A stretch of 64,000 nt of DNA from Bradyrhizobium cosmicum (GTDB taxonomy: Bacteria; Pseudomonadota; Alphaproteobacteria; Rhizobiales; Xanthobacteraceae). This document shows, piece after piece, positions 37,716 through 45,720 of the stretch. The position numbers were made by a program, and so were the translations under genes. The notes beneath the pieces were generated by a model. The model was not told where the DNA came from, did no database searches, and was given only the letters and a program-made list of their open reading frames with translations. Where the stretch lies: NCBI RefSeq assembly GCF_007290395.2, contig NZ_CP041656.2, forward strand, positions 6,200,001-6,264,000, written 5' to 3'. Within the stretch, counting starts at the first letter, position 1, and each line of letters starts with the position of its first letter.

Positions 37716-38639
37716 ATGCCTCGAACACGCGACGGATTTACGGATATGGATTGGGACAAGCTGAAGGTGTTTCACGCGGCGGCGGAAGCGGGCAGCTTCA
37801 CGCATGCGGGCGAGCAGCTCGGCCTGTCGCAATCGGCGGTGTCACGCCAGGTCTCGGCGCTGGAGCAGGAGCTTTCGGTCTCGCTGTTCCACCGCCACGC
37901 CCGCGGCCTGATCCTCACCGAGCAGGGCGACCTGCTGTTCCGCACCGCGCATGATGTGTTCATGCAGCTGCAGGCGGCGCGCGCCAAGCTGACCGACAGC
38001 CGCGAGCGGCCGAGCGGCGACCTCAAGATCACCACCACGCCCGGCGTCGGCATCAACTGGCTGATCCCGCGGCTCGGCGAATTCACCGCGCTCTATCCCG
38101 AGATCCGGATCTCGCTGATCGTCACCGACGAGGAGCTGGACCTGTCGATGCGCGAGGCCGATGTCGCGATCCGCACCCGCAAGCCGACCCAGCCGGATCT
38201 CATCCAGCGCAAGCTGTTCGCGATGGGCTTCCACGCCTATTGCTCGCCGGACTACATCAAGCGCTTCGGCACGCCGCGCACGCTGGAAGAGCTCGACGCT
38301 CACCGCATCATCACGCTCTCGGACGGCAGCTTCGCGCCGCATCTGCAGAACCGCAACTGGCTGGTCGAGGCCGGCCGCAACGGCTCGGGTCCGCGCGAGG
38401 CCTATTTCAAGGTCAACAACATCCTCGGTCTCGTGCGCGCCTGCCAGCAGGGCCTCGGCATTGCCGCGCTGCCGGACTATTTGATCGAAGAACAGAGCCG
38501 GCTCGTACAACTGTTCGGTGAATCCGATTCGATCCAGCTCGACACGTACTTCGTCTATCCCGAGGAGCTGAAGACGGTTGCGCGCGTGCAGGTATTCCGC
38601 GACTTCGTGGTGAGCAAGGCGCAGCGCTGGCCTTCCTGA
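37716..38639 (+). CDS. LysR-family transcriptional regulator
   Basis: 307 aa. N-terminal helix-turn-helix: DWDKLKVFHAAAEAGSFTHAGEQLGLSQSAVSRQVSALEQELSVSLF. The effector domain (about 95-307) binds an unknown ligand (VGINWLIPRLGEFTALYPEI, SDGSFAPHLQNRNWLVEAG). It follows trxB by 5 bp. Its target may be in this operon or elsewhere; the context gives no clear pathway. An inner ATG at 37746 is possible. Confidence 0.92.
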   Translation: MPRTRDGFTDMDWDKLKVFHAAAEAGSFTHAGEQLGLSQSAVSRQVSALEQELSVSLFHRHARGLILTEQGDLLFRTAHDVFMQLQAARAKLTDSRERPSGDLKITTTPGVGINWLIPRLGEFTALYPEIRISLIVTDEELDLSMREADVAIRTRKPTQPDLIQRKLFAMGFHAYCSPDYIKRFGTPRTLEELDAHRIITLSDGSFAPHLQNRNWLVEAGRNGSGPREAYFKVNNILGLVRACQQGLGIAALPDYLIEEQSRLVQLFGESDSIQLDTYFVYPEELKTVARVQVFRDFVVSKAQRWPS

Positions 38640-38708
38640 TTTCCGCATGTCTGACATGCGGCTTGGACGCTTGCTGCATGGCGCTCGTCAAGCCCATACT
38701 GCTTGCAC

Positions 38709-38843
38709 GCTGAGCCTTCGCGTTGCGCATTTGTCCCCCTCCTCCAGTGGCGCGGGAGTTCAGTAATCCCTCTTGGAAGGTGATTGTGTCGGCCTCACGT
38801 GGCCAATACCTCAAGCCGGGCCCTTTGGGTCCGGCTTTTTTTC
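38709..38843 (+). ncRNA. Candidate small RNA with anti-Shine-Dalgarno motif
   Basis: The stretch has no reading frame, contains CCCCCTCCTCC (38737-38747) and ends in a strong terminator GCCGGGCCC-TTT-GGGTCCGGC plus eight T (38815-38843). A possible promoter is TTGCTG-N18-CATACT near 38671-38700. The single-stranded CCTCC motif is a hallmark of base-pairing small RNAs in alphaproteobacteria. The start is an estimate. Confidence 0.4.
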
Positions 38844-38874
38844 TGTTCAATCAGGCCTTCGCTTTCCGCGTGTA

Positions 38875-38972
38875 TTGACAGTTTTGGGCCTAGCCAGCAT
38901 CATTTACAAATGATCACGAAGTCGTGCGCAATCGTTTCGAAAAAAGGCCCCCATCCCGGGGCCTCGGATTTT
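38875..38972 (+). ncRNA. Promoter followed by terminator, possible short RNA or attenuator
   Basis: TTGACA (38875) is 17 bases from CATCAT (38898), a good sigma-70 match. About 40-60 bases after the predicted start is the GGCCCC/GGGGCC hairpin followed by GATTTTTG (38946-38972). Together they define either a roughly 60-nt transcript or a leader of the DapA-family gene. Confidence 0.4.
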
Positions 38973-39015
38973 TGCGCGCGCTAGTATCGACTTCGTCATC
39001 GCGAGCCAAATCCCG

Positions 39016-39044
39016 AAAACCCCGCCACCTGGACGGGGTTTTTT
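39016..39044 (+). terminator. Third terminator-like hairpin before the DapA-family gene
   Basis: AAAACCCCG / CGGGGTTTTTT with a 9-base loop. It ends 44 bases before the ATG at 39088, so it would stop read-through from upstream or act as an attenuator. Confidence 0.55.
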
Positions 39045-39087
39045 CATGTGCCCTCCGTCTCAGGTTTTTACGAGAAGGAGAACAAAC

Positions 39088-39996
39088 ATGACCGGCCTGG
39101 AAGATCATTTGCACGGACTGTGGCTGCCGCTGGTGACGCCGTTTCGCGACGGACGTCTCGACGAGACGTCGCTGCGGCGGCTGACGCGGCACTACAGCGC
39201 ACACGCCGTCGACGGTTTCGTCCTCGGGGCGACCTCCGGAGAAGGCATGACGCTGCGCGATGCCGAGCTCGAACGGCTGGTTGCAGTGGTGCGCGACGAG
39301 ATGGCGGCCGGACGGCGCTCCGTTCCTGTTTGCCTCGGACTATCAGGCGCCGACACCGCGCGGCTGAAGGAGCGGCTGGATGAAACCGCGGACTGGCCGA
39401 TCGATGGATATCTGATCGCGAGCCCCTATTACGTCCGGCCGTCGCAGCGCGGCCTGCTGGCGCATTTCGAGGCGCTGGCCGATCATGCCGCCTGGCCGCT
39501 GGCGCTCTACAACATCCCCTACCGGACCTCGGTCAACATCACCAACCAGACCTTGCTGCGGCTTGCCGAGCATCCGAACATCGTCGGGCTGAAGGATTGC
39601 GGCGCCAGCCGCGAGCAGTCCATCGCGCTGCTGCGCGACCGGCCGAAGGGATTCCGCGTGCTGACCGGCGAGGACGCGAATTACTTCGAGGCGCTCGTCG
39701 ACGGCGCCGACGGCGGCATCGTGCTGTCGGCCCATGTCGAGACCGCGACGTTCGCGGCCGTGCAGGCCGAGCTGACGCGCGGCAACCATGATGCGGCGCT
39801 GGCGCGCTGGCACGAGGTATCCGAGCTGACGCGCCTGTTGTTCACCGAACCGAGCCCGGCGCCGGCGAAGTATTGGCTGTGGCGCAGCGGCCTGATCGAC
39901 AGCCCCGAAGTGCGCCTGCCGATGGTGGAGACCAGCAGCGAGCTTGCCGCCACGATCGATCGCGAGATCGAGCGGCGGATGAAGGTCGCGGCGTAG
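39088..39996 (+). CDS. Dihydrodipicolinate synthase-family aldolase
   Basis: 302 aa (beta/alpha)8 lyase. AAGGAG precedes the ATG at 39088. Motifs: PLVTPFRDGRLDETSLRRL, the GATSGEGMTL substrate loop, the catalytic Tyr in LYNIPYRTSVNI and the Schiff-base Lys in NIVGLKDCGASREQS. It belongs with DapA, but some members act on other oxo acids. DapA proper cannot be told from a paralogue by sequence here, and no lysine genes are adjacent. It is preceded by three terminator-like hairpins. Confidence 0.88.
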   Translation: MTGLEDHLHGLWLPLVTPFRDGRLDETSLRRLTRHYSAHAVDGFVLGATSGEGMTLRDAELERLVAVVRDEMAAGRRSVPVCLGLSGADTARLKERLDETADWPIDGYLIASPYYVRPSQRGLLAHFEALADHAAWPLALYNIPYRTSVNITNQTLLRLAEHPNIVGLKDCGASREQSIALLRDRPKGFRVLTGEDANYFEALVDGADGGIVLSAHVETATFAAVQAELTRGNHDAALARWHEVSELTRLLFTEPSPAPAKYWLWRSGLIDSPEVRLPMVETSSELAATIDREIERRMKVAA

Positions 39997-40004
39997 TCGC
40001 GCTT

Positions 40005-40179
40005 AACCCTCCCCTGGAGGGAGAGGGTCGCTCCTCATGAAGCGAAGCGGAATGTGGAGCGGGGTGGGGTGACGGTCTCTCCGCATTGAACACAGCCCGC
40101 GTTGAGAGATCACCCCACCCCGTCACGCAATCTCGCTTTGCTCGATCGCGTGCCGACCCTCCCCCTCCAGGGGAGGGTC
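40005..40179. repeat. Large dispersed palindromic element, copy A
   Basis: Begins accctcccctggagggagag and ends with the complementary ctccaggggagggt. The inner GAGCGGGGTGGGGTGA is paired with GATCACCCCACCCCG. Copies B (49256-49432) and C (61409-61557) share both ends and the internal GGGGTGGGGTGA. No protein is encoded, so it is a non-autonomous element or structural repeat. Confidence 0.75.
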
Positions 40180-40302
40180 AGAGCCGCCCTTGGTTAACCC
40201 CGCCCCAACGGCCTTCGCAGCCGCCGCATGGCGCGTCCACGTCTCGTTTACGAGGTCGCGCCTATCGTTCCCGTTCGAAGTCTTTCAAAAGGGGGAATGA
40301 CC

Positions 40303-40452
40303 ATGGGGCATCGCACCCGGCCTACGGCCGCGAGCCAGTTCGCGCCCGCCGATCTCTTGCAGGGAATTCTAGTCGTGTCGTCGTTCGGGTTCTGGGCGGT
40401 GATGCTCGGCCTGATCCCGGTGCTGCTGGTTCGGGTCTGGCTCGTCGGCTGA
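40303..40452 (+). CDS. Small membrane protein, 49 aa
   Basis: ATG at 40303 with AGGGGGA 8 bases upstream. The polar N-terminus (about 18 residues) leads to one hydrophobic helix (ILVVSSFGFWAVMLGLIPVLLVRVWLVG). Function unknown. The next small gene encodes a similar one-helix protein, so they may be a duplicated pair. Confidence 0.5.
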   Translation: MGHRTRPTAASQFAPADLLQGILVVSSFGFWAVMLGLIPVLLVRVWLVG

Positions 40453-40582
40453 CCACATCCCGCGCGATGGTTAAACGGAGGTCACGAATGCGCTCCAAAT
40501 ACGCAGGGGATTGCGACCCGGAATTTTAAAACATCGTGCGTATCGTCCACGCTCATAAGCGAAGAAATCGCGGGGGCGTTTA

Positions 40583-40747
40583 GTGAATAGTCGGAACGAA
40601 GTGGCGTCGCATTACGGCGCCGGACAACAGGCCTATCCCACCGAAGAGAGCTTCACCACCGCGGACATCCTCTGGGCCGTCGGCATCTGGTCGGTGATCC
40701 TGACGCTGTCGCCGGTGATCGTGTTCTACATGCTGATGGTGGCTTGA
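40583..40747 (+). CDS. Small membrane protein, 54 aa, GTG start
   Basis: The GTG at 40583 follows a GGGGG stretch 7 bases upstream. Sequence: polar N-terminus (YPTEESFTTADILWAVGIW) then one helix (SVILTLSPVIVFYMLMVA). It resembles the 49-residue protein in the xxADLL/xxADIL entry and the helix position. Too short for routine gene calling, but start signal and composition support it. Confidence 0.5.
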   Translation: MNSRNEVASHYGAGQQAYPTEESFTTADILWAVGIWSVILTLSPVIVFYMLMVA

Positions 40748-40772
40748 CTTCATAACACCCCCTGAAACGCAA

Positions 40773-40794
40773 AACGCGCGGAGCGCCGCGCGTT
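40773..40794. terminator. GC-rich hairpin after the small genes
   Basis: Perfect stem AACGCGCGG-AGCG-CCGCGCGTT between convergent small gene and parA-like gene. It lacks a long T run, so it may be only partly active. Confidence 0.5.
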
Positions 40795-40819
40795 CTCGCC
40801 CGGGGATTGTTGGTTGAAG

Positions 40820-41497
40820 TTAAGCGGCCTGCTTGTGCATCGCTCCGGATGTCGACGCCGTGCCGCGAATGGCCTTCACCGAACGCTCGATCGCCGCCCA
40901 CAGCCTTGCGATTTCCTGAGCCGCACGGCTCTCGGCCTGATATTCCCGCGCGCCTTCGCCGTGGCTCAGCGCCATCAGCAGGTCGGTACGGTTGGTGATC
41001 TGGCCGCCCCACACCGGTGCACGGAATTTGGCAAGCGCCTCGCGGGCGATGGTGACGATCGGGCTTTCGGATTCGTCGCGGCGCGCCGGAGCACCGTTGA
41101 GCACGACCGCGTAGGGCTTGCGCGCCGCGCGGCACATCTGAATCGTTTCCTGCACCGCGTTGACGTCGAACACGCCGGGACGGGCGGGGATCACCACCAT
41201 GGTGGCGTTGCGGATGGCGTCGTCGACCACGGCCGACAGGTTCGGCGGCGTGTCGATCAACACCCATTCATAACCGTCGCGCTTGGCAGCGGAGACGATG
41301 CCGCTGACCGAGTTCACGGCAGCCTTGATCGGCGGCTCGTTGGTGCCACGCAGCTTGTGCCACAGCGTGAGCGAGCCCTGCGGATCCGCGTCCACGAGCA
41401 TCACCTGCTTGCTCGCCTTGATCTGCGCGGCGAGATGTGCGGCGAGGGTACTCTTGCCCGAGCCGCCTTTACGCGATGCGAAAACAATAACGTTCAT
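40820..41497 (-). CDS. Orphan ParA-family ATPase
   Basis: 225 aa. The ATG at 41497 has GGAGG 8 bases upstream; the long upstream frame is rejected. Deviant Walker A is SRKGGSGKSTLAAHLAAQI, Walker B LIDTPPNLSAVVDDAI, and the middle contains MLVDADPQGSLTLWHKL. It binds nucleoid DNA non-specifically in related proteins and positions cargo. No parB lies next to it, so it is likely an orphan involved in placing a cellular body (chemoreceptor, storage granule or similar), though the cargo is unknown. Confidence 0.92.
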   Translation of the reverse strand: MNVIVFASRKGGSGKSTLAAHLAAQIKASKQVMLVDADPQGSLTLWHKLRGTNEPPIKAAVNSVSGIVSAAKRDGYEWVLIDTPPNLSAVVDDAIRNATMVVIPARPGVFDVNAVQETIQMCRAARKPYAVVLNGAPARRDESESPIVTIAREALAKFRAPVWGGQITNRTDLLMALSHGEGAREYQAESRAAQEIARLWAAIERSVKAIRGTASTSGAMHKQAA

Positions 41498-41919
41498 ACC
41501 CTTGGCCTCCAGATTGACCCCAGGCCGCGAAAATGAATCACCTCTCTGATTCGTGAAAGAAAAATTTGTCGGGAGTTGCGTTACGGCCACGAAATAACAA
41601 GACGTGTTGGCTTTTGAGTCACACTGCCGCCCGCGACGGAGATACAAACTGCAACGAAGTGCCTTACATGCAGGCATTCATGCGTTTGCCGGGCCGTCAT
41701 CCACGAAAAACCGCGACGCAACCTCCCCGCGCAAAACCTGCCCGCCATCGCACGCGTCTGGAATTGTCGCAGTCGTCCGCATGCGCAGGCGAACAAAAGG
41801 AGTCCAGTGGCTGGCGCGGGGCTGATACCGGGACATTTCGACGCGCGGCGGCCGACACGCAAATGCCCGGGCGGGCCCGGGCATGAATGAGTTTCAGGAA
41901 AGGAACGGGTGAAGCGGGC
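41498..41919. other. Region upstream of the ParA gene
   Basis: A 422-bp stretch without a supported gene. It contains the parA ribosome binding site and a palindrome AATGCCCGGG-CGG-GCCCGGGCAT near 41862-41885, which may end the minus-strand Cys-rich gene's divergent transcripts. Nothing else recognised. Confidence 0.4.
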
Positions 41920-42264
41920 TCAGCCCTCGGTCTTCTTCTTCTTGGTCGCCTTCGGCTTGGCGCTCGTCTTCGCGGCCTTGGGAGCGATATTGGTCGGCTT
42001 GCCGGCGCGGGCTTCGGATGGCTCCGGGCCCTGGCGGAAGAACACCTTGCACTGCGGCGAGAGCTGCGCCTTCTTCCGGATCATGCAGGCGGTGATGGCA
42101 TCGACGTTCGGCACGAACTCGCCGCACAGCCGCATCGCATCGGGCGAGCAGGCCTGCTGCTCCTCCTGCGTGTAGGCAAAGCCGGCGCCGGGCTGGACCA
42201 GAGCGGCCAGGGCAAGCCCGAAGACGGCCGCAAGAACGCACTTCTGAAAACGGAACGCCGGCAT
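41920..42264 (-). CDS. Exported Cys-rich repeat protein, 114 aa
   Basis: AAGGGGG lies 5 bases before the ATG at 42264. Signal peptide: residues 1-30 (CVLAAVFGLALAALVQPGAGFA). The core ACSPDAMRLCGEFVPNVDAI and ACMIRKKAQLSPQCKVFF carries four Cys in the spacing of the Cys-rich repeat first described in Golgi GLG1/FGF receptor proteins. The C-terminus is a long Lys/Ala-rich basic tail ending KKKKTEG. Probably periplasmic or membrane-associated. Function unknown. Confidence 0.8.
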   Translation of the reverse strand: MPAFRFQKCVLAAVFGLALAALVQPGAGFAYTQEEQQACSPDAMRLCGEFVPNVDAITACMIRKKAQLSPQCKVFFRQGPEPSEARAGKPTNIAPKAAKTSAKPKATKKKKTEG

Positions 42265-42398
42265 CGATACCCCCTTGCATGTCGAGTCGGGGCGGAGTGT
42301 GGGTGAACGGCGGTTCGTTGGCAACGCGCGGGAATGCGAAAGGCGCGACGTGTGCGCTCTCGGCAACAGGCGGGCGCCCTCCAACACAAAGCCGCGAA

Positions 42399-42420
42399 AA
42401 CAACCCCATGCACAGTAGCC
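42399..42420 (+). repeat. 22-bp dispersed repeat, copy 2
   Basis: Contains CAACCCCATGCACAGTAGCC, identical to 29672-29693. It lies within the 302-bp gap between the Cys-rich protein and the AEC transporter. The sequence before it has a GCGCTCTCGGCAACAGG stretch like the one at 31501-31517 near carB. Confidence 0.6.
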
Positions 42421-42565
42421 AAGCCCAGGCGAAGGCTGCGAATTCCGGAGGCGCCTGCGGATTTTACGAATTTGCCTTTGACACGTCGGGCAAAACACCG
42501 GCATAATGCGATCATCGAGAGTTGTGAGGGGTGGCCAGTCCAAGTCCCCGTGAAGCGAGGGGCGC

Positions 42566-43510
42566 ATGGCCACCGTTCTGATCGTCGCGCCGGTGTTCGC
42601 CCTGATCGCGGCGGGCTATGCGGCGGTGCTGTTCCGCTTCGTCTCGGAGACCGCGCACAAGGGCATCTCCGAATTCGCCTTCAGCATCGCGATTCCCGCG
42701 CTGCTGTTCCGCACCATCGTCGTATCGGAATTCCCCGACGTCAGCCCCTGGCGAATGTGGGGCGCCTATTACGGCGCGCTCGCGATCATCTGGATCGCGG
42801 CGCTGGCGATCTCAACGCTGCTGCGCGCGCGCCGCGAAGACAACGAGGACGGCGTCGTGTTCGCGATCGGCTCGGTCTACGGCAACATCGTGATGCTCGG
42901 CATTCCGCTGGTGCTCTCGGCGCTGGGCAACGAGGCGGCGGGACCGATGGCGCTGATCCTGTCGGTGAACACGCCACTGCTCTGGCTCTGCGGAATCCTG
43001 CAGATGGAACTCGTCAGCCGCAAAGGGAGCGGCTCGCCCTTGTCGGTGATCCGGCCCGTGCTCGCGGATCTCGCGCGCAATCCGCTGATGCTGGGGATCG
43101 GCTTCGGCGTGCTCTGGCGCTTCACCGGCCTCGGCCTCAACCCCGTCGTCGACCGGACGATCGAGCTGCTGGCGCAGGCGGGATCGCCGGCCGCGTTGAT
43201 CGCGCTCGGCATCAATCTGTTCCGGTTCGAGGTGAAGGGCGAGATGCTGAGCGTGGTCGTGCTGTGCGCGCTCAAGCTGCTGGCGATGCCGGCGGCCGCG
43301 TTCGTGCTGGCAAAACTGCTCGGCCTGCCGCCGATAGCTGCCGGCGTGATCGTGCTGTTCGCGGCGATGCCGACCGGCGCCAACGCCTACATCTTCGCGG
43401 TTCAGTACAAGCGGCTGGTGAACCCGGTGTCTGGCGCGGTGGCGCTGGGCACGCTGCTGGCGGCGGTGACGTTGCCGGTGGTGGTGATGGTGGTGGCACG
43501 TCTCAACTAG
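42566..43510 (+). CDS. AEC-family transporter
   Basis: 314 aa, ten predicted helices, auxin-efflux-carrier family. Motifs: IVAPVFALIAAGYAAV at the N-terminus, then GSVYGNIVMLGIPLVLSALG and the C-terminal AAMPTGANAYIFAVQYK. These are seen across bacterial MdcF/malonate-type carriers. The exported compound cannot be named. Lies alone. Confidence 0.9.
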   Translation: MATVLIVAPVFALIAAGYAAVLFRFVSETAHKGISEFAFSIAIPALLFRTIVVSEFPDVSPWRMWGAYYGALAIIWIAALAISTLLRARREDNEDGVVFAIGSVYGNIVMLGIPLVLSALGNEAAGPMALILSVNTPLLWLCGILQMELVSRKGSGSPLSVIRPVLADLARNPLMLGIGFGVLWRFTGLGLNPVVDRTIELLAQAGSPAALIALGINLFRFEVKGEMLSVVVLCALKLLAMPAAAFVLAKLLGLPPIAAGVIVLFAAMPTGANAYIFAVQYKRLVNPVSGAVALGTLLAAVTLPVVVMVVARLN

Positions 43511-43538
43511 GCCGCCAGACAGGTCGTGCTCGCCGGGA

Positions 43539-43613
43539 TCAACGCAGTCCCAGGAACGACAGAATGACGCCAACCACCACGACGAGACCGACGATATAGA
43601 TAATTCCGTTCAT
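43539..43613 (-). CDS. 24-residue membrane microprotein
   Basis: The ATG at 43613 is preceded by GAGGAGCTGAACA, an excellent ribosome binding site. The peptide starts MNGIIYIVGLVVVVGVIL and ends SFLGLR. It is one hydrophobic helix with a single basic end. Similar tiny proteins are frequent in rhizobia. It converges on the AEC gene. Below the size cut of usual gene finders. Confidence 0.6.
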   Translation of the reverse strand: MNGIIYIVGLVVVVGVILSFLGLR

Positions 43614-43769
43614 TGTTCAGCTCCTCAGCGTTGTCTGTCCCTGCCGTAGTGACAAACCCCTTGGATACCGAAAAGGTCCGCGCGCAAATTGCCGATTTTT
43701 CCCGAATGAAGGAACGAATGGCCGCTCTGCCGCTTCTGAATCCGGAACTATTCGACGGGAGAGAAATCG

Positions 43770-43940
43770 ATGCGGGCCTGGCACCAGATCGCGAGTGCGA
43801 CGACGACGATTGCATTTTCGATTTGTCTCTTCATGGCGTCGCAGATGTACGTGACCTCGCGCGCATCCGCGGCCGAATCCGCAACCTTGCAAGTGATGAA
43901 GCTGCGAAACGCGGGATATCGCGCGCTGCACGCGCATTGA
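43770..43940 (+). CDS. Small exported or membrane-anchored protein, 56 aa
   Basis: ATG at 43770 with GGGAGAG 7 bases upstream. N-terminus MRAWHQIASATTTIAFSICL is a signal or anchor with a hydrophobic stretch; the rest is TSRASAAESATLQVMKLRNA and ends HAH. An A-x-A-like site (SRASA) suggests cleavage. Function unknown. A longer reading frame in another phase overlaps it and I consider this one the better candidate. Confidence 0.45.
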   Translation: MRAWHQIASATTTIAFSICLFMASQMYVTSRASAAESATLQVMKLRNAGYRALHAH

Positions 43941-43958
43941 GCCGGCCCCGGATGTCGT

Positions 43959-44255
43959 TTGCCATATCGCGTGGACGGCTATGTGCGACTGGGAGATCGC
44001 GAGGCGCTGCAGACGCTGCGAGCCCACCGTGCCGCGATGCTGGACTCGGCGAAGGCCATCCCCGGAATGGACACCAGCAGGACGATTGCCACGCTCGCGG
44101 AAGACATCGAGATCATCGATGCCGGGTTAGCTCGGCTGAGCCCTCAGCGCGAGCAGCAGGAATTCGCACCCGCGGGGCTCAATCCAATCCGGGAGGCGGG
44201 CGTCGGGTACGCCTCGCAATCGCGGACTGCGGTCGCACCTCCTAACCATCGTTAA
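43959..44255 (+). CDS. Hypothetical protein, up to 98 aa
   Basis: Reading frame with a possible TTG start at 43959 and an ATG inside at residue 27. The middle (MDTSRTIATLAEDIEIIDAGLARL) is a well-formed amphipathic helix pair, unlike random sequence. The ribosome binding site is weak. No known family. It ends close to the convergent lipoprotein gene. Confidence 0.35.
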   Translation: MPYRVDGYVRLGDREALQTLRAHRAAMLDSAKAIPGMDTSRTIATLAEDIEIIDAGLARLSPQREQQEFAPAGLNPIREAGVGYASQSRTAVAPPNHR

Positions 44256-44265
44256 GTCGGTTTAG

Positions 44266-45123
44266 TCAAGGCAAGAGCCTTCTTCTGCCGAGCGAGGAAT
44301 TGAGCTGGTTCGTGAGGTGCTGACTGAACGAGATGTCCGAGGGCGTATATCCGTTGGGGCCAGTCGGCCCAAAGGTCAGCAGCAATTCATGCGTCCGCGT
44401 TCGGTTCACATTAAGTATCGGCGTCCCTCCTCCAGAGAGCGGAATGAGCTTGAATTGAGGACTGACACCACCACTCGATACCACTACGAACTTCAGATCG
44501 TAGCTATAGACATCGACCTTTTCGGGCTTCTTGTCGCCCATTGGCTTCGATGAATAAAGCAGATCCGCGGCCATTACGTGATCCCGCAAAAACCTCTCGA
44601 TTCCCAGATCTGACTTCACGAACAGCGAGCTCATATTCTGATCGATTGGCCAATCCACCACATCGCACATCTTCTTGTTTTTGCCCGGACCAGCGATGTT
44701 GGCGACGCCCCAATAAGAATAGGTCGTATCCGTACGCGTCGCCGTCGATGACAGCTCGCCCGAAAGGCCGACGCCCCAGCTGCGACCGATCGAATTGCCG
44801 GATTCCATTCCGTCCGTCAGCGTGCGGTTGTAGGTGAGGTTGGGAGTGACGGCCGAGCTTTCCGCGATCGTCAATGTCATCTGCAGTTGGACACCATAGT
44901 CCGACGGTATCGCCGGCCCAAAGCTGGTCGGAATCTTGTTGACCTCGCGTATGGCCCTAATGGTCTCGCAGAAAATGTTGCGCTTGATGTTGAACACCAT
45001 GTCGGTGCCGATGTCCTGGGCCTCCCACCCCTCGGTGAGCCTGGGTGGCGTAAAGCCACAACCGGCAAGCGGGATAGTTAGGATGAGCGCCATTGCGGTC
45101 GTCCTTGAGGAGAGATTGGACAT
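44266..45123 (-). CDS. Hypothetical lipoprotein, 285 aa
   Basis: Lipobox LILTIPLAGC at residues 13-22 marks a lipoprotein. The mature part has a DUF-like beta-rich content: MVFNIKRNIFCETIRAIREV at its start, YDLKFVVVSSGGVSPQFKL and LLLTFGPTGPNGYTPSDISF near the end. I do not recognise the family. The next gene upstream on the same strand (45135-45431) ends 11 bases before this start. A true outer-membrane or periplasmic accessory. Lower G+C than most neighbours. Confidence 0.8.
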   Translation of the reverse strand: MSNLSSRTTAMALILTIPLAGCGFTPPRLTEGWEAQDIGTDMVFNIKRNIFCETIRAIREVNKIPTSFGPAIPSDYGVQLQMTLTIAESSAVTPNLTYNRTLTDGMESGNSIGRSWGVGLSGELSSTATRTDTTYSYWGVANIAGPGKNKKMCDVVDWPIDQNMSSLFVKSDLGIERFLRDHVMAADLLYSSKPMGDKKPEKVDVYSYDLKFVVVSSGGVSPQFKLIPLSGGGTPILNVNRTRTHELLLTFGPTGPNGYTPSDISFSQHLTNQLNSSLGRRRLLP

Positions 45124-45134
45124 TTTGCGACGCC

Positions 45135-45431
45135 TCAATCGGGCAGCTTGACGCCGGAATCGGGCTGGAGCCGCTTCAGCAGTTCGGTTGCTTCGCCTCG
45201 CGGCAAGGACTTGATGGTCACTTCAAAGCCCGGATCGTTCTTCTTTACGACCAGTGCGCCCTGATCACCGGCCGACTTGGCGAGCTCAGGAAGCAGTTCG
45301 CTTGGCACATCGCCAAGCATAAAATCAAAATTGTCGCCGGACTTCATGATGCGGAGCGCATCGATCTTTGGGTAACACAAGTTTCCCCATTGTCTTTCAT
45401 CAGGCAAACACGGTGGTGGATGAGGGGGCAT
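45135..45431 (-). CDS. Hypothetical protein, 98 aa
   Basis: AGGAG 6 bases before the ATG at 45431. N-terminus is proline-rich (MPPHPPPCLPDERQWG) followed by CYPKIDALRIMKSGDNFDF and a C-terminal LLKRLQPDSGVKLPD. No signal peptide. It lies 11 bases before the lipoprotein gene and is likely co-transcribed with it. Function unknown. Confidence 0.65.
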   Translation of the reverse strand: MPPHPPPCLPDERQWGNLCYPKIDALRIMKSGDNFDFMLGDVPSELLPELAKSAGDQGALVVKKNDPGFEVTIKSLPRGEATELLKRLQPDSGVKLPD

Positions 45432-45720
45432 GTTCTTCTCCTGAGTATGTCTCCTTTGCAATAGGTACAATCAGGCCACGGACCAAGCGTCCCATGCAAG
45501 CACAAGTAGCGTATCAAAGTTCAAAATCTTTAGTTGTCTCTAAATTACAACACACCTCTTAACTACTGCAGGTAACCCGAGCCCTCTAGAGCGGGCTATA
45601 GAATTACTCCCAGCGAGCTGGCTTCGATCCCCCGTAGTGTCGTGGCGTTACGAGTATTGTCGCCGTCATCCACCCTCATTGCAGAACCTTCACGTCATGG
45701 CCTGACGACGGCCGAAAGGC
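45432..45720. other. AT-rich intergenic region
   Basis: A 289-bp segment, visibly more A/T-rich than the chromosome average. No gene, repeat or tRNA is evident. It lies between the hypothetical pair and tenA. Confidence 0.5.

Noticed and set aside
43613..44245. 210-codon frame from TTG at 43613
   Set aside because: No ribosome binding site, arginine-rich shadow-like C-terminus and overlap with the better-supported 43770-43940 gene. The first part (DTEKVRAQIADFSRMKERMA) looks protein-like, so a truncated gene cannot be excluded.
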